Origin: Clostridia bacterium
GTDB taxonomy: Bacteria > Bacillota > Clostridia > Oscillospirales > CAG-272
NCBI GenBank assembly: GCA_017455945.1
Contig: JAFTLM010000172.1
Coordinates: forward strand, 1 to 12,717
Reading direction: 5' to 3'
Length of the DNA: 12,717 nt
Numbering within the stretch: the first letter of the stretch is position 1; each line of letters starts with the position of its first letter. The position numbers and the translations under genes were made by a program. The notes under the pieces are model-generated. The model was not told where the DNA came from. It searched no databases and was given only the letters and a program-made list of their open reading frames with translations. Shown here piece after piece: positions 1 to 6,082 of the stretch.

Positions 1-1898
1 CTTCTTTTACATCTGTCAATACATGAGGTCAGGTTAACTTCAAAATATACAATTTAAACTCAGACTCCTGGAACACCGACAGACTTACCTGGAAAAATCA
101 GCCCGCAAAGGGTGAGCTTATTGCCGAAAACTGCATAGCGGGCAGTATGCACGGCATTGACCTTACCGAGGCTATAGACGCAGCTGTCATCGCAGGTGAA
201 AAGAAGTTTTCTATGGTACTTATTCCCAACCGCCAGCAAGGCGATGGAGAGAACCGTCTCGACTGGAGAACAACAACTCTTACGGTAACCACATCAAAGA
301 CCTTGTCCACCTATACCAAGCAGCTTGTTGACGATCCCGTAGAAAACCAGAAGATCTGGGATTGGGCACAGCAGATGTACGACGAGTGGTATCCCCGTTA
401 CGAATACCTTGTTGAGAAGGGTCTCCCCAAGGCTGACCTCATCCCTGTTGACGAAAACGAGTACACAAAGACAGTAATTACAACAGGCTCGGGAGTTTCG
501 GGATACAATCAGACAACTCTTGAGACAGTAAAGTGGACAGAAGCCGACTTTGACAGAAAAGAGCCCACAAGAACTATTGACAGCCTTATAGGTCTTGGAG
601 AATACTCCGACTTTGATAAGGAGCAGAAGTTCGACAAGTACGGCGGACTTATTGACAACAGCATGAGACAGGAAGCTACCGGCTTCTTCTACAAGGCAAA
701 GATAGGCGACCGCTGGTGGGTAATCGACCCCCTCGGATACCCCTGCTTTATCAGAGCGGTATCTGGCGTTGGTATCAACTACCTTAGCTCTCCTAACCAT
801 ACCGCTGCGGCGATTGAAAAGTACGGAAGCGGAGAGAAGTGGGGACTTGCCGCCACACGTCAGCTTATGGACGATTGGGGCTTTAACGCATCAGGCAACA
901 CCGGATATTTGGATGTTGAAAACAGACTTATAATTCAGGGCGCTACAGGCTTTGTGGGCTCTTACGGTACTCACATCGGAACAAACAACTCCAAGGGCGG
1001 TAATACCACCTTTGCGGGCAACAATACCATGAACGTATTTGACCCTGCGTTCGTTGATTGGTGTGACGAAAAGGCGAAAACGGTTGAAGCCGGCAAGGAT
1101 AACGAATATTACCTTGGAAGAACGATTGACAACGAGCTTCCCATAGAAATAAATATGCTCTATAACTATCTCCGCCTTTCTCCCGCAGATCCAACTTACC
1201 ACTACTCCTACGCTACGGCTTGGACATGGCTTGTTAACTTTACGGGTAAGGAAAATCCCTCTGACGAAGACATTACCGAAGAGATACTTCAGATATTCAC
1301 CGGCTTCGTTTACGACCGCTTTTACTATCTGGCATCTAACGCGATAAAGAAGTATGATCCCAATCACATGGTTCTCGGTTCGAGAATGCTTGTAGGCTTT
1401 ATGAATCAGCCTTGGGTGCTTCGTTTCGCCGGACTTCACCTCGACTGCCTTACCATCAACTGGTACGGCGAGTGGGATATCCCCGTAGAGGACCTTAAGT
1501 TTGTTTCGGAAAACGCAAACATTCCCTTTATGAACACCGAGTTCTACACCAAGGCAATGGATTCGGGACTTGACAACACAAGAGGCGCGGGCTGGGTCGT
1601 TAAGACACAGCAGGACAGAGGCGATGTCTATCAGTGCTATACACTCCGTCTTCTTGAGTGCAAGAACCTTGTCGGCTGGCACTGGTTCCAGTACCTTGAC
1701 AACGACCCCGATCCGAAGGTAATATACACCACCAAGGAAGGCGTAAAGGCTTGGCGCGACCAGTCCAGCGTTGACGCCAACAAGGGTATTGTAAGCAATA
1801 CTCACGAGCCCTACACCGATCTTGTAAACTCTATGGCAGAGATCAACAAGAACGTTTACAGACTCATCGAACACTTTGACGCTAAGTACGCGAAGTAA
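1..1898 (+). CDS. CBM96 + GH50/agarase-like glycoside hydrolase, 5'-partial, interrupted by in-frame TGA
   Basis: Probable secreted polysaccharide hydrolase, cut by the left edge of the window. In frame from base 3 it aligns without gaps to residues 127 onward of the complete paralogue at 2190-4478 and is roughly three quarters identical by eye in the catalytic half. The first codons read SFTSVNT, then TGA at 24-26, then GQVNFKIY; the paralogue reads FTGVNASSAVTYKIY there. The first ATG after the TGA is at 147, in the middle of the CBM96/DNRLRE-type domain and without a visible ribosome site, so it is probably not a natural start. The catalytic domain is intact: DRWWVIDPLGYP, then IDNELP with the presumed acid/base Glu codon at 1134-1136, then NTEFYTKAMDSG with the presumed nucleophile (E465 counted from the ATG at 147). 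It lacks the short acidic C-terminal tail of the paralogue. It is either a recent pseudogene, a sequencing error or a truncated product. The substrate is unknown; agar is only the family precedent. Confidence 0.8.
24..26 (+). other. In-frame TGA in the first hydrolase
   Basis: This TGA sits exactly where the paralogue has Ser134 (TCC), with matching residues on both sides and no frame change. A single C-to-G change in a TCA codon would produce it. Other genes here end in TGA (5481-5483, 6036-6038, 8147-8149, 11960-11962), so TGA is an ordinary stop in this genome. Confidence 0.75.
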
Positions 1899-1910
1899 TT
1901 AAGAAAAAAA

Positions 1911-1948
1911 CTTGCTCTGCGGTAAATCAAATATTACCGTAGGGCAAG
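1911..1948. terminator. Stem-loop after first hydrolase, possible terminator
   Basis: The 15-nt arms at 1911-1925 and 1934-1948 pair along their whole length, with two G-U wobbles in the RNA, around an 8-nt loop. On the + strand the following tract is only GGCTTGCTTAT, so termination would be weak. On the - strand the stem is followed by seven T residues. It lies 12 bases after the stop of the first hydrolase, so it could act as a 3' end or RNA-stabilising hairpin. Confidence 0.4.
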
Positions 1949-2023
1949 GGCTTGCTTATACAGTCAGAAGCTTAAAATACAATGAAAGACATTACCTCGG
2001 CAAGCGTAAATATATTACAGCAC

Positions 2024-2100
2024 CCGTAGGGGCGAACTGTGTTCGCCCGCTAAAAAAGCAGAAAACAAAGCTTTCGGGCGAACGCAGTTCGCCCCTACGG
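2024..2100. repeat. Nested palindromic intergenic repeat (REP/MITE-like)
   Basis: Two 26-nt arms (2024-2049 and 2075-2100) are inverted copies with one mismatch, separated by a 25-nt A-rich spacer. Each arm is also a hairpin by itself: GGGCGAAC, a three-base loop (TGT in arm 1, GCA in arm 2), then GTTCGCCC. The element can therefore fold as one long stem or two short ones. Sequences of this style are common dispersed non-coding repeats in bacteria. It carries no gene; the small open frames across it are incidental. Confidence 0.8.
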
Positions 2101-2105
2101 CGATA

Positions 2106-2134
2106 TTGAATCAATCTTATCACTGCAACAAAAT
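2106..2134 (+). promoter_or_regulatory. Weak candidate promoter for second hydrolase
   Basis: TTGAAT (2106-2111), a 17-nt spacer and CAAAAT (2129-2134) lie just after the palindromic repeat and would start RNA near 2141. Each box has only moderate agreement with consensus and the region is AT-rich, so chance is a real possibility. Confidence 0.3.
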
Positions 2135-2189
2135 ATTTTATTTTGACGAACGGTAATCCAAAACAATTTATTTTCAAGGAGAAAACCAG

Positions 2190-4478
2190 ATGAAAAAATT
2201 ATTTGCATTGCTTCTTGCGTGCCTTATGATTGTTCCCTGCCTCGTGGGTTGCACCGACACCCCCGAAGCCAATGAGGAAAATCAGAGTGTGGCAGAGGCA
2301 GACAACGTTGAATTTGTCAAGCTCAACGCAGAAACAGCCACAGAAGAAATCACAGAGTACCCCATAGAAAAGGCGTACGTCCGTGACGGAAAAGAGTGGT
2401 CTGATATGAACTGGCGTGAGATCATCAAAAAACGCGGTCTCAACCAGAACAACCAGGAGCCTCTCGTGTTCAAAACGTCGGGCGGCGGTTACACCAGATA
2501 CGTACTCTTCACCTTCGACATCTCTGAATTCAGAAACCTTATGTACGAGAACGTACTCTTCAAGCCTGCGTTTACGGGAGTAAACGCATCCAGTGCCGTA
2601 ACCTACAAGATTTACAAGCTGGACCCCTTGGCTTGGGATTCCGACACGGTTACCTGGAACACACAGCCCCAGACAGGCGCGCTTCTTGCAGAAAACTGTG
2701 TTGCGGGCGGTATGACACCCGTTAACCTCACCGACGCCGTTGACGCCGCTCTTCTCAACGGCGAAAACGAGCTCTCTATTATGATGATCTCCGACAAGCA
2801 GGTTGGCGACGGCGAAAACAGACTCGACTGGAGAGCTACAACGCTTACCGCTACAACCGCCAAGGATGCGGGAAGCTACACAAGACAGCTTGTTGACGAC
2901 CCCGTCGAGAACCAGGCTATCTGGGATTGGGCTCAGCGGGTTTACGACGACTGGAAGGTTCGCTACGATTACCTTGTGGAAACCGGTCTTCCCGAGGTCG
3001 ACCTTATCCCCGTTGACGAAAACGAATACACAAAGAAGGTTCTTACAACCGGTTCGGGTATTACGGGTGCGGTAGGAATCGACACCATAAAATGGAAGGA
3101 CTCCGACTTTGACAGATGGGAGCCTACAAGAACAATAGACAGCCTTATCGGTCTTGGCGACTACACCTACTTTGAGGAAGAACAGCAGTTTGACAAGTAC
3201 GGCGGACTTATCGACGACCAGATGAGACAGGAGGCTACAGGCTTCTTCTACTCCAAGAAGATCGGCGACCGTTGGTGGATAATCGACCCCCTCGGCTACC
3301 CCTGCCACATCAGAGCCGTTTCGGGCTTTACCATCAACTACCTCAGCTCCCCCACTCAGAAGAACTCCGCACTCACTAAGTACGGAACAGAGGAAAAGTG
3401 GGCTCTCGGAGCAGTTCGTCAGCTTAAGGACGATTGGTATTTCAATACCTCCACAGGTAATCCCTCCGCAGCAACCAAGGTAGTTGACAGACTTATGTAT
3501 CAGGGTTCTATCGGCTTCGTTGGCTCTTACGGCTCGTCTATCGGAACCAACAACTCCAAGGGCGGTTCCACCACCTTCGCAGGCAACAACACGATGAACG
3601 TGTTTGACCCCGCATTTGTTGACTGGTGCGATGAAAAGGCTAAATCGGCGGCAACTCTCAAGGACGACCCATATCTGCTTGGCAGAACGATGGACAACGA
3701 GCTTCCTATGGACGCCAATATGCTTTTCAACTACCTCAGACTTTCTCCCGCAGATCCCGTTTACCACTACTCTTATGCTTGCGCGTGGACCTGGCTTATA
3801 AATATGACAGGTAAGGAATACCCCACCGAAGCAGATATCGACCAGGAAATGATGGATCTCTTCATCGGCTTCGTTTACGACAGATTCTACAACCTCGCAA
3901 CCGACGCCATCAGAAAGTATGACCCCAATCATATGATTCTCGGCTCCAGAATGCTTCACGGCGTTATCTCCAAGCCCTGGGTTCTCCGCTTTGCGGGACT
4001 TCACCTTGACTGCCTTACCATCAACTGGTACGGCGAGTGGGACGTTCCGGTTGAGGATCTTAAGAGCGTTTCCGAAAACTCAAATCTTCCCCTTATGGTA
4101 ACAGAGTTCTACACCAAGGCTATGGATTCGGGACTTGAAAACACCAGAGGCGCGGGCTGGGTTGTTAAGACTCAGCAGGACAGAGGCGATTTCTATCAGT
4201 GCTATACGTTAAGACTTCTTGAGTGCAAGAACTTCGTTGGCTGGCACTGGTTCCAGTACATCGACAACGATCCCGATCCGGCAGTAATCTACAAGACGGT
4301 TGACGGACAGAAGGTTTGGAAGGACCAGTCGAGTATCGATGCTAACAAGGGTATCATAAGCAACTATCACGAGCCCTACGACGATCTTGTAAACTCTATG
4401 GCAGAAATCAACAAGAACGTCTATAAGCTTATCGAGCACTTCGACGCCAAGTACGCTGCTCTCGCAGAAGAAGAATAA
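2190..4478 (+). CDS. Lipoprotein CBM96 + GH50/agarase-like glycoside hydrolase
   Basis: Complete 762-residue surface hydrolase. The N-terminus is a lipoprotein signal: basic MKK, a hydrophobic stretch, and lipobox LVGC with Cys21, followed by an acidic linker to about residue 50. Residues about 55-220 resemble the CBM96/DNRLRE fold (KAYVRDG, SGGGYTRYVLFTFD, DTVTWNTQP, NRLDWRATT). Residues about 300-750 resemble the GH50 agarase-like clan GH-A barrel: RWWIIDPLGYPCHIRAV (361-377), MDNELP with presumed acid/base Glu504, VTEFYTKAMDSG with presumed nucleophile Glu639, and VGWHWFQYIDNDPDP near the C-terminus. AAGGAG at 2176-2181 lies 8 nt before the ATG. It probably attacks a galactose-containing or similar polysaccharide at the cell surface. 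The true substrate cannot be read from sequence, and a separate unclassified family close to GH50/GH42 is possible. It sits behind its paralogue and ahead of an AraC-type regulator. Confidence 0.85.
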   Translation: MKKLFALLLACLMIVPCLVGCTDTPEANEENQSVAEADNVEFVKLNAETATEEITEYPIEKAYVRDGKEWSDMNWREIIKKRGLNQNNQEPLVFKTSGGGYTRYVLFTFDISEFRNLMYENVLFKPAFTGVNASSAVTYKIYKLDPLAWDSDTVTWNTQPQTGALLAENCVAGGMTPVNLTDAVDAALLNGENELSIMMISDKQVGDGENRLDWRATTLTATTAKDAGSYTRQLVDDPVENQAIWDWAQRVYDDWKVRYDYLVETGLPEVDLIPVDENEYTKKVLTTGSGITGAVGIDTIKWKDSDFDRWEPTRTIDSLIGLGDYTYFEEEQQFDKYGGLIDDQMRQEATGFFYSKKIGDRWWIIDPLGYPCHIRAVSGFTINYLSSPTQKNSALTKYGTEEKWALGAVRQLKDDWYFNTSTGNPSAATKVVDRLMYQGSIGFVGSYGSSIGTNNSKGGSTTFAGNNTMNVFDPAFVDWCDEKAKSAATLKDDPYLLGRTMDNELPMDANMLFNYLRLSPADPVYHYSYACAWTWLINMTGKEYPTEADIDQEMMDLFIGFVYDRFYNLATDAIRKYDPNHMILGSRMLHGVISKPWVLRFAGLHLDCLTINWYGEWDVPVEDLKSVSENSNLPLMVTEFYTKAMDSGLENTRGAGWVVKTQQDRGDFYQCYTLRLLECKNFVGWHWFQYIDNDPDPAVIYKTVDGQKVWKDQSSIDANKGIISNYHEPYDDLVNSMAEINKNVYKLIEHFDAKYAALAEEE

Positions 4479-4486
4479 AAACATCA

Positions 4487-4520
4487 GGAGCTGACCTTGC
4501 GGTCAGCTCCGTTTTTTGTT
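4487..4520 (+). terminator. Strong intrinsic terminator after second hydrolase
   Basis: A perfect 10-bp stem, GGAGCTGACC (4487-4496) with GGTCAGCTCC (4501-4510), closes a TTGC loop and is followed by G and six T residues (4512-4517). It separates the hydrolase transcript from the regulator. Confidence 0.93.
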
Positions 4521-4562
4521 TGTTCCTCGCGGACAGGTGCCCGACAATTTATTTTTTAGGTA

Positions 4563-4591
4563 TTTACAAATTTGAGATTATGTGATAAACT
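4563..4591 (+). promoter_or_regulatory. Promoter of the AraC-family regulator
   Basis: TTTACA (4563-4568), a 17-nt spacer and TAAACT (4586-4591) with an extended -10 TG at 4583-4584. The predicted start near 4598 leaves a leader of about 75 nt before the ATG at 4674. That leader contains a small CCGAAA/TTTCGG hairpin (4618-4632). A second -10-like box, TATAGT, lies at 4592-4597. Confidence 0.55.
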
Positions 4592-4673
4592 TATAGTAGC
4601 CGTATGGAATATGAATTCCGAAACCCTTTCGGCAGGCTCATATTTTCAGAAATCTTACTTTTGGAGGCTCGGT

Positions 4674-5483
4674 ATGAACATAAACCTTTCATCCGCCGAT
4701 TACGGATACGGAATATTTGACAGCTCATACAGCTTTCCCGGAATCTCGGTCACGTCCGAGAGACAGGTGAATTGCTATGAAATCGAAATGTTCTACGAAA
4801 CCGGCGGCACAACCTACCTTAACAACACCCCCTACAGAATACGCAGGGGAGCAATACTCTGTGTCAAGCCGGGTTCGGTTCGTTACAGCCAGCTTCCGCT
4901 GAAAACCTACTACCTTAAGATTAAGGCAACCGTAAATTTTGCCCACATCCTTGACGGTCTTTGCGACTACTTTACAAGCTCGGACGTGGAACACGGAATC
5001 GAAATTTTCCTTGAGCTTATAAAATCAAACGACGGCGATATGCTTTTGCGCCACGTAAAGTTCCTGGAATTTCTCCGATGGGTTAAAAACGAAAGCGAAA
5101 AAGCCAGGCGAATGAGCGTTGTCAAAAGCCGCGGAAGCGAGGCGGCGGAGCTGGGAATAGCTTACATAGAAAGCCACTTCAGGGAAAGCTGTAAGCTGGA
5201 GGACATCTCGGCTTACGCCCACCTGTCACCGGTGTATTTCCACCACGTTTTCACGGCGGCTACGGGAAAGACCCCGTACGAATATCTGACCGCTCTTCGC
5301 CTTGAAGAGGCAAAACGCCTGATTCTGACGGGCGGTTCTCCAATGTCGGACATCGCCGAACAATGCGGCTTTTCCTCTCAATCCTACTTCAACGCCGTTT
5401 TCAAACAAAAAACGGGAGAAACTCCGCGCGAATACCGCCAAAGGATTCTTGAAGGCTACTTCAAGACCGACGGAGTTTTCTGA
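4674..5483 (+). CDS. AraC-family transcriptional regulator
   Basis: DNA-binding regulator of 269 residues. The C-terminal 105 residues (about 155-260) carry the twin helix-turn-helix of the AraC/XylS family: LEDISAYAHLSPVYFHHVF, then TGKTPYEYL and RLEEAKRLI, then MSDIAEQCGFSSQSYFNAVF and TPREYR. The N-terminal region (about 1-110) is probably a cupin-like effector domain (GGTTYLNNTPYRIRRGAILCVKPG), with the effector unknown. The ATG at 4674 has GGAGG at 4663-4667, 6 nt upstream. The frame stays open to a TTG at 4572, but that start has no ribosome site and lies within the likely promoter, so the shorter protein is preferred. It lies directly after the two hydrolases and is a plausible regulator of them or of the sugars they release. 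That link is inferred from position only. Confidence 0.88.
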   Translation: MNINLSSADYGYGIFDSSYSFPGISVTSERQVNCYEIEMFYETGGTTYLNNTPYRIRRGAILCVKPGSVRYSQLPLKTYYLKIKATVNFAHILDGLCDYFTSSDVEHGIEIFLELIKSNDGDMLLRHVKFLEFLRWVKNESEKARRMSVVKSRGSEAAELGIAYIESHFRESCKLEDISAYAHLSPVYFHHVFTAATGKTPYEYLTALRLEEAKRLILTGGSPMSDIAEQCGFSSQSYFNAVFKQKTGETPREYRQRILEGYFKTDGVF

Positions 5484-5518
5484 ACGGCGGACAAACTCGG
5501 TTTACGCCGTTTAAATTA
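5483..5518 (+). terminator. Weak terminator-like hairpin after AraC gene
   Basis: AACGGCG (5483-5489) pairs with CGCCGTT (5505-5511), with further AAAC/GTTT pairing inside, and is followed by TTTAAATT. The T tract is broken, so termination is probably partial. The stem overlaps the last base of the regulator's stop codon. Confidence 0.4.
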
Positions 5519-5561
5519 ACTGAAACGGGGCATAATTTTATCAAGCCCGAAGGTACTTACT

Positions 5562-6038
5562 ATGAACAAATCACAAACTCTCTTTTTTACAGGCCACAGA
5601 GACTTGGGAGATTATTCCGAGCTCAGGGAATTACTGAAAAACACAATAACAGCTTTTATAAACAAGGGCTACAAATATTTCGTTGCGGGCGGAGCTTTGG
5701 GCTTTGACACGCTTGCCGCCGACTGCATTCTGGAGCTTAAAGCCGAAGGTAAGGAAATAGAACTTATACTTATGCTACCCTGCAAAAACCAGGCAGACAG
5801 ATGGTCACCCGCGGCAATTCGCAAATATCAGGGTCACTTAAAAGCCGCCGACAGGGTCATTTACGTGTCGGAGACCTACACAAAGAGCTGTATGTTTGTC
5901 CGCAACCGTGCAATGACAGACGCCTCCTCCGTTTGCGTGGCGTACTGCAACAAGACAGACGGCGGCACAGCGTACACCCTGAAATATGCGTCAACGCTGA
6001 ATCTGACGGTTATAAATCTCGCAGACGTCGAACGGTGA
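5562..6038 (+). CDS. SLOG-superfamily protein (DUF1273/YpsA-like)
   Basis: Small cytosolic Rossmann-type protein of 158 residues. It shows the SLOG/DUF1273 signature: strand plus TGHR (10-13), GGALGFDTLAA (43-53), a middle LMLPCKNQADRW segment, DRVIYVSE, FVRNRAMTD (112-120) and GGTAYTLKYA (134-143). Members of this superfamily are thought to bind nucleotides or nucleotide-derived ligands. The best-studied relative, Bacillus YpsA, is linked to cell division, but no precise biochemical function can be assigned here. The ribosome site is GAAGG at 5549-5553, 8 nt before the ATG. CATAAT at 5531-5536 could be a -10 box but has no convincing -35. The gene is followed at once by the hairpin at 6045-6078, which would end its transcript. 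Confidence 0.82.
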   Translation: MNKSQTLFFTGHRDLGDYSELRELLKNTITAFINKGYKYFVAGGALGFDTLAADCILELKAEGKEIELILMLPCKNQADRWSPAAIRKYQGHLKAADRVIYVSETYTKSCMFVRNRAMTDASSVCVAYCNKTDGGTAYTLKYASTLNLTVINLADVER

Positions 6039-6044
6039 CTTTAT

Positions 6045-6082
6045 AATCCCTCCTTTACATAACCGTACAGGAGGGATTTTTT
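6045..6082 (+). terminator. Terminator-like hairpin that contains the Shine-Dalgarno of the next gene
   Basis: Arms 6045-6058 and 6065-6078 pair at 13 of 14 positions around a 6-nt loop (ATAACC), and T residues run from 6077 to 6082. The descending arm contains AGGAGG (6069-6074), which is 8 nt before the ATG at 6083, so folding would both terminate RNA and hide the ribosome site. It starts 6 nt after the SLOG stop codon. No aptamer fits in the short gap before it. Confidence 0.75.

Noticed and set aside
24..26. TGA read as selenocysteine or as a sense codon
   Set aside because: The paralogue has serine in a binding domain, not a catalytic cysteine, and TGA is a normal stop in several genes here.
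1912..2109. 65-residue open frame across the intergenic palindrome
   Set aside because: No ribosome site, begins in the stem-loop at 1911-1948 and its C-terminal half is translation of the inverted repeat.
2143..2171. TTGACG ... ATTTAT as promoter of the second hydrolase
   Set aside because: The -10 match is poor and the start would fall on the ribosome site itself.
2199..4004. 601-residue open frame on the - strand opposite the second hydrolase
   Set aside because: It is a codon-bias shadow: no recognisable domain, and the + frame has clear family motifs and a ribosome site.
5508..5536. Promoter for the SLOG gene using CATAAT at 5531
   Set aside because: No acceptable -35 at 16-18 nt; kept only as a remark in the gene entry.
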